From: Doryteuthis pealeii
Lineage: Eukaryota > Mollusca > Cephalopoda > Myopsida > Loliginidae
Direction of reading: 5' to 3'
DNA: 64,000 nucleotides
Assembly: GCA_023376005.1 (NCBI GenBank)
Contig: CM042145.1
Coordinates: 99,518,992-99,582,991 of the forward strand
Shown piece after piece: positions 53,242-64,000 of the stretch. The notes under the pieces were generated by a model that was given only the letters and a program-made list of their open reading frames with translations, did not search any database and was not told the DNA's origin. A program made the translations under genes and the position numbers. Each line of letters begins with the position of its first letter. The first letter of the stretch is position 1.

Positions 53242-53487
53242 ATGGCGGATGAAAATAAGACAAGTGCCTTGTTACGAAGGCACCAACAATTAAAGCGCTG
53301 GGAGGACTCTGATACAAACAGAGAATCGAATCGGGTGCAGGACAGACCCAAAAAAGTAAACTTTCAGGATGGCTGTGTCTTTTTGGCCGCCTGTTCTAGT
53401 GGAGATAAAGATGAAGTCCTTAAATTAATAAAGAGGGGTGCGGATATTAACACCGCCAATGTGGATGGGCTTACCGCTCTACATCAG
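53242..53487 (+). CDS. PPP1R12A: Myosin phosphatase targeting subunit (MYPT), first coding exon
   Basis: MYPT proteins bind the PP1 catalytic subunit and direct it to myosin. Visible: 82 codons starting MADENKTSALLRRHQQLKRW, the KVNF PP1-docking motif at residues 38-41 (RVxF type; KVKF in human MYPT1), then FQDGCVFLAACSSGDKDEVL and GADINTANVDGLTALHQ, the first ankyrin repeat. It ends in phase 0 at CAG|gtaagt. The ATG has G at -3 and +4. An in-frame upstream ATG at 53002 begins in a poly-T tract and is rejected as start because family similarity begins here. Human paralogues A, B and C cannot be told apart from this exon; the symbol marks the family. Remaining exons lie right of the window. 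Confidence 0.93.
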
Positions 53488-55975
53488 GTAAGTTAAAAGA
53501 TACATCTGAATATATAATCTTTCAATGCTTTCACGTACTTCAGTATCTTTTCCATTCTATGAATTGGACAAGTTGTCTTTTCTGTATTTATTAGTAGATT
53601 GTCAATGCGCTGTACAAGTTACATTGGTTTTTGTTTGTTTTTCTTTTTACTAAACGCCCTTTAAAAAGTATGTGTATCCTTTAGTTATGATAAAAGTGGT
53701 CAGATAGTGGGGGCTCATTACACAATATGAAAAGAATTGGTAAATTAGTCCCCCATTTAATGACCACGGTGTATGTTATGTACATATTGTTTTTAAAATA
53801 CTGTTGTATTTCATATCTTCTGAGAAATTAATGTATATTTATCAGTGTTTAGTTATTTTATTTTGTATACATTTCTTGCTAGTAGGTAGAATTTTTAAAA
53901 CTAAGTGTTTACTCTAGTTACGTTCAGTTTGTTGCTACTTTTTAAGTCATATGTTTACTATTGGCTGCCAGTTATAGTTTCATTTGAGAAATATCTTGCT
54001 TGTTGTTTCCCAAGACGTGAACAGTAATTCAACTTAGAAAATTATTCGATTTAGATACTAATTTTAACTTTAGGAACTTTTATTCGTACTTAAGTTTTCG
54101 TAAGTTAAAGATCACAAATATTGCTGGTTTTTGTTGCTGTTTAAAACGGTTTATTTTATAAGAATGTTTCCAATGAAATAACTTTTTGGATTCAGTTTGT
54201 GATAAACAAAACAGTTTAATCCATTAGTAGTCATTTATAATTCATTTAATATTTTACTCAAACCTCATTGATCTTTTAAAACGGCTTATTTGTGGTTTAT
54301 TTTTCATGTTCTGGGTAATAAATAAAACCCTTGTAATTGAGTAATAATGTAACATTCTCTTTGATGTTTTTGTAAGTTTGGATAAGAAATGTTGAGAAAG
54401 GGACATGTCCAGTAATGATTGTAATTTTTTTTTTGTTCATACTAAGTTTAGACTAAATTTAGAATGTATATTTTCTTTTCCTTTTTTTATCATTATTTTT
54501 GTTTTGATTTTTTAATTTTGTTTCAAAAACTGTCATTAAATCGGATTACGAACGTCTCACATAAATCTATAAGACTGTGTCCTAATGATGAAAAACAATT
54601 AATTTACTAAGTTACATCTTTTAACATAAGTCAGTTCGTGTCAATTCATTTCCATTTAAACTCTGATTCTCAAATCGAATAGATCGGACATTATTATTAT
54701 TATACAATATGAAATTCAGCTCAAACTTCAACACTGTCATACTGACTGATCGACCCTTCCTATTTATAGTTATGTGTTTGTGTGAAAAGACTATGGGTGT
54801 TGAATGAAACATTTTTTGTGTGTTTCAAGTGTCAATTGTTTTAGTAGGTTTGTCCACATGTTGAGATATTCAACTTGTAAGCTGTCATAAACTGTCAATA
54901 ATTACGATTGCTTAATGTTTACTAAATAGAGAGAGAAAAAAAAGACGATTTTAAAATATTTTGGGACAAAAAAATAACGAATAGATGCCAGTGTGTTTCA
55001 AGAACTTTTTTACATCGCTAAATGTGAAAGAGTTTATACCAAAACTAAAAAAATAAAGTGAAATGAAATATATGAAAGTTTTTGGTGTACGAGTCAATCA
55101 CCAAGCCAGCCAGTCGTTTTCTTTGCGCTCTCGCGTACTAGATCAAGGTAAAGGAAGTGTCTGTAAAATAAATAATAAAAAAGAATATCATACAGCCAAA
55201 CCCGAACCTTCTTAAGTTCAGTTTTTATTCATTCAGTACCTTTTTTTTATTATTCATAAAAGTAAAACTTAAAACTTGCTCTAGTCTGTTTCTCAAAAAT
55301 GGCGTGGCAGCTCGTAGACATTCCCCATAAATCAGAAACTTCTCTTTCATGCTTTAGTTTGCCCCTCCTCCCCATATTCATTTTGCGATTTTATAAAACA
55401 GTTCCTGACACATTTTCTTTCATAATTTTGTATTTTGGACAGAATTTACAATGCAGTTACATTTATCTTTGTTTATTTATTTAATGAAAAATAGTTGAAT
55501 TTATTTCAGCTTCTTCAGTTTGATATATGCATCACATAAATGTGATGAGTACAAATAAAAATTAATATATTTCGAACGACACAAATCTTCATATTTGGAT
55601 CAGTTTCAAGGATAGATCTCCTTTAATTTTCTATTAACTGTTTAAAAAAAGTGATATAAAGTTTGTTTTAATTGAAAAGTTTATTTGAAAGGAAAGTTAG
55701 AAAAACTTTCATCTTACTGACGACAATCCTGTCTTTAATCAATAATTTTGTAATCAGTTGGTGAGACTGTTTGTGATAAAAGTATTTTTTTTTTCTTTTC
55801 TTGATTTTAACTATTTTAAAAATTTGATCTGTCAAAAATGTTTAGTAAATTTTTAAGTAACGAGTTAGAGGATTATTCGGGGTTTTTTTTTTGGGGGGGG
55901 GTGTCTCTCATTTTTCACAGAAGATCAAGAATCAAGCTGTTTTCCTCTTAGATGAAAACTTAAACTCACTCACAT

Positions 55976-55978
<3 letters not shown>

Positions 55979-56010
<32 letters not shown>
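55979..56010. repeat. Poly(T) tract
   Basis: About 32 consecutive T. Confidence 0.95.
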
Positions 56011-56013
<3 letters not shown>

Positions 56014-56075
56014 TTTCGTCACCAACTAAAACGATTTTTGATTTTAATTGAATAACTGGATTAATAACTTTTTTC

Positions 56076-56443
56076 GGCTGAACTTTCACAACAGTGTCAA
56101 AATTAGGGTGACCCAGAAAAAACAGAACCCACAAATTTTGTAATAAAACTGTTAATTTTAACTATGGGGGTCTAGGGTTATTGTTTAGGATTAGGTTAGG
56201 GTTGGGGTTTAGGGTTAACTTAATGGGAACATGAATAAATAATTTGGGTTCTGTTTTTTCTGGGTCACCCTGTATACCGGTGACCCAGAAAAAACAGAAC
56301 CCACAAATTTTGTAATAAAACTGTTAATTTTAACTAGGGGGGTTAGGGTTGGGGTTTAAGGTTAGTTTAATGGGAAAATAAATAATTTGGGTTCTGTTTT
56401 TTCTGGGTCACCTTAATTTTGACACGGTTGTGCAAGTTCTGCC
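56076..56443. mobile_element. Compound palindromic MITE, family G
   Basis: Outer inverted ends (gaactttcacaacagtgtca and complement gaacttgcacaaccgtgtca) enclose two tandem hairpins, 56107-56269 and 56279-56411, each starting GGTGACCCAGAAAAAACAG. Loops contain gggtttagggttaac-type repeats. The core tttaatgggaaaataaataa is shared, inverted, with MITE family F. Confidence 0.8.
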
Positions 56444-58325
56444 CTTTTTTCTTCTTTGAAATTTTCCATTGATCCTGCGTTATTTTTCAGTCGAGTCTGT
56501 TCAAATTACATACACACAGATTTTTTTTTATACCTGTAATAATTTTAAAAAACCTTCTGCTACAAACAACTAAAAATAACTAAAATTAGAAGTTGGATCT
56601 TTAGGCAAGTCACTAAGAAGAGAAATAATGGCCAATTTTAGAATCGTGTCACTATGAAGTTAAAGTGGATCTGTTTTTTCAACTATTTATATTAGACGCT
56701 GTTGTTTTATTTTTATTTTTTTGAGGGGGGGGTAACTTTATGCATTTTTCTTATTACGTAATAATCAATATTGTTTTTCTTGTCATTCAATATTTTATCA
56801 ATCATCCAGTACCAATTCTTCGACTTTGTTTTATTTATTTTAAGTTAAAAATTAAATTACCTATCTCAAATCTGAATTAATATCTTATCTTTTGATAATA
56901 GGGCTACCCAGAATACCTGTTGGCTTGAGCATTGTGTTTTATCACTCTTTTCTTTCTCGTCTTCCTTCATTCATAAATCATTGATCCGGGCGTGTGCTAC
57001 TTCAATATTTATTTATTTACATACTTTCATAAGGAATCAATGAATATAACTATTTCTTGCATAAGTACGCCTGTACTCGTCTCTACCATAAAACACTTAA
57101 TTTTCCCTACCTTTCTATTTGAGCAGTAAAATCTAAAGATCATTCCATCCACTTCATTTTCTTCAATTAGCTATGTCGTATGTAGCCTTCTCCACTGAGA
57201 GAAGATACAAACTCATAAAACAAAATGCCTTTACAAAAAAAACTTAGTTTAGTTTGTTTTGAGGGATTGATGAAGAAATATTTCTTTTATGGTTTACTAT
57301 TTTATAATGCTAATAATATTAGTAATAATAACCAGGTCAGCAAATTTTGCTATATATATTTTAAAAATAAATAAATAAAAAAGAAAAGAAACCCACTACC
57401 GAATGGTAGTAGATCCCTTTCTGTGTGTTCATTTTAACCTCCTTATCTCTTGTGAGAAAGCATGCGCGTAGGCCTGGCTGCTGTCTTTCCTGCTTGCTCT
57501 CTCCTTCTTCCCTAATTTGGTAGTCACTTATTGCACTTTGTATTAGTTCTGAAAAAGTAAGTGAATCTGAGGGCTACAACAAACAACACCTCTATTGTTT
57601 GATAATTGCTAAACATCATCCATAGAATTTTTGGCTGGATGAAGATGTCTGTCTCGCCTCTTCTACCCCCCCCCCACCTTCTTCGACTCAAGAGAATATA
57701 TCACTTCAAGGGTTTCTTCAAATTGGAAGAGATGGAATAAATGTGTGTGCTCGCTTACACAACATGGCAACAAGATAACTTGTTTAAAACATAATTCACT
57801 TCAGTTTTTTCAAGTCTATCATTCATTAGATTTTCCAATCACAAATAAATCACCAATTTTGCTCTTTTTTTTTACCGTTAATAGAATATATTTATTATTT
57901 CGTTTAGAATATATTTATTATTTCTGCTTTCTGATCTTTGATGCAGAACAGCACTGATAATAACCCTACTCTTGCTCCCTCTTAGGTTATGCAATTTAGG
58001 GGTTTTGTGTTATAGAGATAGTATTTTAATTTGATAATATAGGGTCCTTTTGTTTTTTACCTTCCTTTTTTATTTTACATACATTTCTTCAAAGAGATTT
58101 TAAAAGATGCAGTTATTTTTATAGATACAGATCTTTAGAGATGTTTGTAACTTTTAATTGTAATTTAACAATTGGAATCTCCTTTTATTTAAGAATTAAA
58201 GGAATGTCTAATACAAAATTACAGTCGAATTCTAGTCCCCAGTTCAATTCTGTGAATTAGACATTTTCAAATTTCGTAATAAATGTTCAATAAATTTATA
58301 ATCAATGTTCAATAAATTCATAATC

Positions 58326-58326
<1 letters not shown>

Positions 58327-58369
<43 letters not shown>
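58327..58369. repeat. (TTA)n microsatellite
   Basis: About 14 units of ATT/TTA. Confidence 0.95.
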
Positions 58370-58372
<3 letters not shown>

Positions 58373-58454
58373 ATAATGTTAATTTTTCACTCTATGCGAT
58401 TTAAAAAAATTATTTTTCATAATAAATTTAATTAGTGATTTTTCACAGAAGTTT

Positions 58455-58660
58455 GAGTGACAGCAAATCAACCCCAGGTCTCCAGGACTCTTCTAAGTAT
58501 TCAAGCTGATTTTGACAGTTTTGTGATCTCAATTCTTCGTCTGGTCTTTAGTTCCACCAGTCTCTTTTCCAAGTCCTTGGGGACCATTTTAAGGGTACCA
58601 ACTCCAATTGGTATCACCGTCACTTTCATGTTTACCACTTTACAGCTCTCTGGCATCATC
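58455..58660 (-). mobile_element. Non-LTR retrotransposon, extreme C-terminal coding fragment
   Basis: The minus frame reads NMKVTVIPIGVGTLKMVPKD, LEKRLVELKTRRRIEITKLS and onward ILRRVLETWG after a frame break, the characteristic C-terminal end of an invertebrate reverse transcriptase ORF. Different LINE from the one at 38352-43350. Only about 65 residues remain. Confidence 0.7.
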
Positions 58661-59516
58661 ATCATTATTACATACCAGAAATTATTCAGGCAACTGAAGT
58701 AAAAATAAAAAATAACAATGTTTGGGCTAATCATCAGTTCTCTAATCCTAGAGAAAAGAGAAGAAAAAAACAGTCTTATGAAAATAAGCAATTTTAAAGT
58801 TTTATTTAGAAAAATGAGGGAGTTAATGAACTCAAACTGTCTGATCATTATATATTAATATTTTTTGAGCTGACAGTATCAGAATGATAACACTAGAATC
58901 TAAATGTTCTTAATTTTAAATGCTAATTCAATACTTCAGTGTTATAAACATTAAATATGCCTGAAGTTTATAAGATGTGCTGTTTTAAATAGCGACCATC
59001 TTATTTATCAAATGTTTTGGTAAATATACAAGAAATATATTCAGATATGGTTTTATACATTTTTATTACAAAAATTGAAGATTTTTAGATATTAGAAAGA
59101 ATATATAAATGGTTAGCAAATTTCAAGTTTAGTAGTTTGATCTTTTAGTGTAATTAGTTTTTTTTTTTTTGTTTTTTTTCTTATAATTATATTATTATTA
59201 TTATTATCATCAGTCTTAAGTCTCAAGTTGGAGGGTATTCACTGATATCTGAAGTAAAAACAATGCTGCAATGTTGTTGAATTTGCATGATTGTATTGTT
59301 TTATATGCAGAATCATTATTATTATTATTAAGCATTAATGATGAATAATATAATCTAACTGCTACCAGATGTTAATTTTTTTTCTCTTTCTATTTTTATA
59401 TATCTCTAATAATATACAAGAGTACACCTGACCAACTTGTTGCTAAATACCTTTTTTTTTTTTTTTCTTTTTCATCTTCAGGTAGATCTATTGCAATTGC
59501 TAACTTTGTTGCCAAG

Positions 59517-59519
<3 letters not shown>

Positions 59520-59547
<28 letters not shown>

Positions 59548-59548
59548 A
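59520..59548. repeat. Poly(T) tract
   Basis: About 28 consecutive T. Confidence 0.9.
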
Positions 59549-60264
59549 GGGTGTGGAGTGCTGCCCCCTCCTTTTTCGGCCTCTGCTTATGTCATTTATT
59601 ACTAACAGGATGTTTTCTCTTTTTCTCTTCTGATATAGAAAAGATATAACTGAGAGTAAATTTTTTGTTCTTTTTCACTCATCTCTGAGCATCCGTTTTG
59701 CTCTTTCCTAAATAGCCAATAATTTTGCTGCTTTTAAGATAAGACAACAAATGTTATTGTCCAGTTTTTCAGGGCCCCCTTTTTTATGCCAAGGTGATTT
59801 CAAGGTGGGCCCAATACTATCCATTACACTCACCCACTTAATTAAAAGCTTCTACCACAAAATATACACACACACACACACCCCATTTATTCATCACTTA
59901 TCTTTAATTCTCATTTATAGACTTGGGGGAATTTAAGGGAGCATATATTTAGACTATCATAATCATCCATCATAATCCGAGGTAGAGTTTGTTTTTTGAA
60001 GGGAGGTTAATATCTATATAATTTTGAATTATTTACCACAGAAGATTTATCCTCTAATCCACTGGTTGATGAGCTGTAGAACTTTGAATAAGTCTACAAT
60101 TTTTTTTTTCTTGATTCTCTCTAAATCTCAATTTATTGAAAATTTTCTTACATTTGATCAAATATATTTTTTTAAAATCTGAATGCTATAAATGCTGAAC
60201 TTTAAGATGAAATTTTACTACCACACCTACTAGATGTATTTGTATATTTTTATTTGGTGTTGTA

Positions 60265-60472
60265 AAAGTAAGTAAAGTCGACGGGGCAGCCTAATGTTGG
60301 TATCAGCCAGACAGGAGGGAGTCTATCCCCTTTTCACTAACGCTAGACCAAGGAGATTATTTTAGCGTCTGAGGTGGAGCGCCACACCTACCATCAGCTC
60401 CTCACTTTACGCACAGATCCTGTGCTACTCATACGCTGACGGTATTGAACTAGAATTCTAGCCAAATGCTCA
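60265..60472 (-). mobile_element. SINE A, head truncated
   Basis: gtaaagtcgacggggcagcc through ctcatacgctgacggtattg. A detached head fragment (ggcgaggaacggtatcgaac) lies at 60732-60795 beyond the composite element that follows. Confidence 0.85.
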
Positions 60473-60492
60473 AGTGACATTTTGCTGTACCC

Positions 60493-60735
60493 AGTGATGC
60501 TGATAGTTTTTTTTTAGTGCATCCTGACGCGCTAAAATCGGAACAGTAAGGTTTGCACACTTTCCTACCTCATGAAGGAGAACATTTGTGTCAAATTCAA
60601 GTAATTCGGTGTTGGTGGTGTAATGCCTGGTGAATTGACATGGAATGACTATTTAGCTGACATAAGAAATAAGAATTTGGCAGATAAACAACACCAGATA
60701 ATCAGGATTTACATTTTTGTATTTCATCTTGGCGA
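60493..60735 (+). mobile_element. hAT-like D' plus family I composite
   Basis: Starts CAGTGATGCTGATAG, continues agtgcatcctgacgcgctaa, gaattgacatggaatgac and then the family I end tttgtatttcatcttgg. The same junction, inverted, is at 14105-14446. Lies between a truncated SINE A and a detached SINE A head. Confidence 0.65.
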
Positions 60736-60991
60736 GGAACGGTATCGAACCAGGAACCTTGTGATTCCTAGCCGAATGCTCTACCGCCTGAGATCACCTT
60801 AAATCTTCTACAATTGTTTGTTTTTTTTAAATCATAATTTTATTCAGTATATGTGTAAATTATACAAAATTTGTATGAGTTGATTTACATTTTATATGGC
60901 AATCTAAATAAATGTTATTTTCTCAACAGTTTTATTTTGAACAAAGAGAGAAGCTAAATGATTGAAGAGTGTGATAATAATAATAATCTAT

Positions 60992-61248
60992 AAGTAAAGT
61001 AAAGTTGTCATGGTGGCCTAAAGTCAGTATCAGCCAGACAGCGAGGGAGTCTATCCCCCTTTCACTAGCGCTAGACCAAGAAGATTGTTTTAGGCGTCAG
61101 AGGTGGAGCGCAACACCTACCACTAGCTCCTCACTTTATTGCTCAACCTCTGTGCTACTCATACGCTGAGTTGGCGAGGTCCGGTATTGAACCCGGAACT
61201 TTGTGGTTCCTAGTCCGGCGCTCTACCGACTGAGCTAAACCAGCCCTT
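60992..61248 (-). mobile_element. SINE A, full length
   Basis: gtaaagttgtcatggtggcc through ctaccgactgagctaaacca. Confidence 0.9.
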
Positions 61249-61685
61249 AATCCACATAAAATGTTCTCTTAATAACTTAGCAAAGTTTTTCTTTTTCTAG
61301 AGAAAATTGGAGAGCAAGTTTATTTCATTGAAAAGTTGATATGTATATTCTAAATATTGCTAACTAAAGAAGTTCTAGATATTGTCTATATAGAAAATAT
61401 TACAATTTAACCCTTTTTTTGCTAATGGCAATCTTGATTACATAATACTCTGTTGTTCTTAGATCAGTATTTTTATCATTATGCATTCTTTAATTTTAAT
61501 TAATTTCTACATTTTTAATTGCGTTTTATCGCAATATTTTTATCAAATCTATACTATTACATACAAAGTAATTATAGATAAAATACAGCCTAATGATAAC
61601 TGTTAACCTTTTGGTGGTTAAGACATGACCTATAAAAGACGAAATTCAAGTTATCTGAAACTTATTTAAAATTTATGATTACTAG

Positions 61686-61688
<3 letters not shown>

Positions 61689-61722
<34 letters not shown>
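61689..61722. repeat. (TA)n microsatellite
   Basis: Simple TA run. Confidence 0.95.
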
Positions 61723-61726
<4 letters not shown>

Positions 61727-61899
61727 TTGGTTGGATTGAAAAGAAAAAGAAACTCTTTGATAAAAGACAACAGATTAAAAATACAAATAACACTAATCTA
61801 AACTGATGATGGTGGTGAGGGAGATTTGACATAAGTATTTATTTATTTTTTTTTTATTTTTTTTTTTTACTGGCCTCACACTTGGCTGAAATTGAAATA

Positions 61900-62018
61900 A
61901 TGCCAGATCTTTTTTACATGGGATTTTTTTATGGGGCATCCAGCAAGGATTGAACTCTCTATTCAGTAATAATAGATCTGCAAGATTAGCTTGCTAACCA
62001 TTACACCATGATGGGGCA
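61900..62018 (-). mobile_element. tRNA-like SINE head
   Basis: The reverse complement has CATGGTGTAATGGTTAGCAA (A box) and GAGAGTTCAATCCTTG (B box). The same block lies inside Helitron H2 copies. Confidence 0.6.
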
Positions 62019-62189
62019 TATGATACTAAACTTCACAATATAACACATAGAATCCATTTTCAAATTAACTTTGTGATTTATGAATTTGTTTAAATCATTT
62101 TTACTTAATTTACTATTTTTATTTGAAAAAGAATTGATATCATTTCCAATTGGCATCCTCTGTTGACATCGCAGGAAATGAAAATCTGA

Positions 62190-62400
62190 GTTCAAATCCT
62201 TGATGAGACAGTTTGCATTTCCTTTTTGCTAATGTCCTTGGAAAAGTCATGAATCCACCTGTTTCTACCCAGCTATGGGTAAATAGTAAAACAGACAAAC
62301 TGGACAACCCCAGTCTAGGGGAAATAAAACTGAATTCAAATCAGCTGTACTCCACTTAGAAATTGACCTTGTGTCACATCCGCAGGGTTAGGTAAAAGTA
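62190..62400 (+). mobile_element. SINE B, 5'-truncated
   Basis: gagttcaaatccttgatgag, gggtaaatagtaaaacagac and gaccttgtgtcacatcc. Confidence 0.8.
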
Positions 62401-63290
62401 CATACTCTGTTAATATCAAAAACTTATATTGAGATAAACAATAATTATATATAATATGATAGTTTAGCCTCATGTTTTAATCTTTATTAATTTGGTTGGG
62501 AGGCATAATTTTCCTTGAAAATTGAATTTTAATCTGATCTTTTTTTTTTTAATAACTCTGATTAATGATTTATTATGTAAAATCATTTCTAAAATGATAA
62601 ATTTCAGTTACTTTTACCAGATCCAATATTTTAGAATTGATTCTGAATGAAAAGTACTGCTTGAAAATAACTTTTGAATTACTATATAAACTTTTTTTTA
62701 AAAACCTGAGCAGAAAAAAACTGGTCTTCTCCTTTTCATAAGTCCTGATTGTATTGAATTGGATATTCTAATGGTTATATCATTTATGTATTTTTCAGCT
62801 TATGCACTGGAATTAAAAGCAATAAAGGTTGAAAAGCGTGATAGTTTCTAGTTTCACATAGAGCCATGATATTTACTGGTAATATAACTAGTTAAACTTG
62901 TTTGGTGGTTTCAGCTTGTGAACTTCAAAAACTCTATCCAAACAAAACTGCATTCATGTGCCAATCGCACAACTCTTTCATGGATAGATCATATCTTGAA
63001 TAGTCAATGTGGTCTGTTAAACTTTTGTTTTTTGGGGTTCCGCAGTAGTGACTGAGAATTTATCGGGTGGATATATTTTCTGGCTTTCTATTATTGATAA
63101 ATTTCAAAGCTTAACCACATGCAAGCAAGCCCTAGCTCATTTTTGACAAGCATAATTCACATTTATGAAAGGACTATTCCTTTGGTCACTTGACTGGCTA
63201 AATTGTTTTTTCACTTAAAACAAAAATTGTTTGCCTGTTTTCAAAATCAAGTCGGCTAAAACTGAAAATGAGTAACAATGAAGACCGTGC

Positions 63291-63997
63291 TCTCCTTTAT
63301 ATATAATGGCGATTCAGTGTCTGTCTGTAACTGAAATTACATCAATGCTTACATTACAATACCCTCAGGAATTGTGTAAGGTTATCAATGAGTATTTATT
63401 TTATAGTCAAAATCATTAATACATACAATAAAGAACAACCCTGTATTATATATACTCATAAATTAAGTATGCAATATTAAACAGTCCACATTGTTTGTTA
63501 AAAAAGTTTTTTTAATAATAATCTTGAAATATAATTTATTTTATATATTTAAAGTTATATAATGTATAGAGTTTTACAAGAAAATTATTTACAAACAAGA
63601 AATAGTCACATAATGTTCTTCTACATTAAATTTGAAGATGTTTGTGTATTTAAATGTATCCGATTTAGATTTGCGCATGTCCACTGATTCAAAATGTAAA
63701 CAGATTCAAAGATCTGTTTACATTTTTTTACGTAAAAACATTCCTTTTATGTAATTTTGGACGTTAAAAAAGGTTTTTTTTTTTTTGCTTGTTTGTTGGT
63801 TTTTTTTTAAAATCAAAATATTCGTTCAATTTTGATAAGATTTTGTAGAATTATGTAAAAATTGGTGTATTTTAAAAATAAAAAAAAACATTGTCATCTG
63901 TCATTGAACAAAACAAAATCTCAGTGAAGTGGATTGTTTATTTTATTCCCCCCCCCCAAGCGGAGGGTGTTTTTTTTGTTTTGTTTTTTTATGCTAG
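63291..63997 (+). mobile_element. Non-autonomous Helitron, family H3, at window edge
   Basis: 5' tctcctttatatataatggc with tgtctgtctgtaactg module; 3' ccaagcggagggtg, T-rich run, CTAG|T. Contains an inverted pair near 63695-63730 (aatgtaaacagat / atctgtttacatt). Confidence 0.68.
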
Positions 63998-64000
63998 TAA

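Larger units (their letters stand above)
53488..64000 (+). other. MYPT intron 1, partial
   Basis: More than 10.5 kb without a recognisable second exon. Contains a compound palindromic MITE (56076-56443), a LINE 3' fragment (58455-58660), SINE A copies (60265-61248), a hAT-like/I composite (60493-60735), a SINE-like head near 61900, a SINE B copy (62190-62400) and a Helitron at the right edge. 53500-56070 and 56450-58300 hold no gene or repeat that I recognise. Confidence 0.7.

Noticed and set aside
56107..56411. Interstitial telomere repeat
   Set aside because: The TTAGGG-like units are irregular and confined to MITE loops.

Overview
The window is AT-rich animal DNA: long introns, dense tRNA-derived SINEs, (TA)n microsatellites and fragments of many mobile elements. 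The two recognisable genes and the repeat types fit a cephalopod mollusc, most likely an octopus. That assignment is inference from repeat style; no sequence search was possible.

Protein-coding content is small. The left 52 kb is the minus-strand gene for mitochondrial small-subunit ribosomal protein mS35 (MRPS35). Six coding exons can be joined in phase: start codon at 51929, then 46785-46870, 25427-25546, 9323-9443, 4655-4794 and 1464-1572. The 3' end of the gene lies left of the window. Head to head with it, 1.3 kb away, the first coding exon (53242-53487) of a MYPT-type myosin phosphatase targeting subunit (PPP1R12 family) reads rightward. It shows a KVNF PP1-docking motif and the first ankyrin repeat, and its first intron fills the rest of the window. 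Exon 6 of MRPS35 has an apparent 1-nt deletion in an A6 run that breaks the frame.

Everything else is intronic or intergenic repeat: a tRNA-Lys-like SINE (A), a tRNA-Gln/Glu-like SINE (B), other tRNA-like SINEs, a 420-530 bp retroposon (C) with 13- and 35-bp target duplications, non-autonomous Helitrons (3' hairpin plus CTAG, inserted between A and T), hAT-like elements (CAGNGATNCTGATAG ends), palindromic MITEs with 8-bp target duplications, a nested solo LTR, and non-LTR retrotransposon fragments.

The most unusual structures are: a 4.4-kb tandem array (29 units of about 153 bp) grown inside the 3' coding part of a LINE (38501-42880); a 1.5-kb near-perfect palindrome (31684-33180); a recurrent class of foldback elements whose arms carry hammerhead-ribozyme-like cores (CTGANGA...GAAA), best at 46568-46604; and two palindromic MITE families with different termini that share one telomere-like core.
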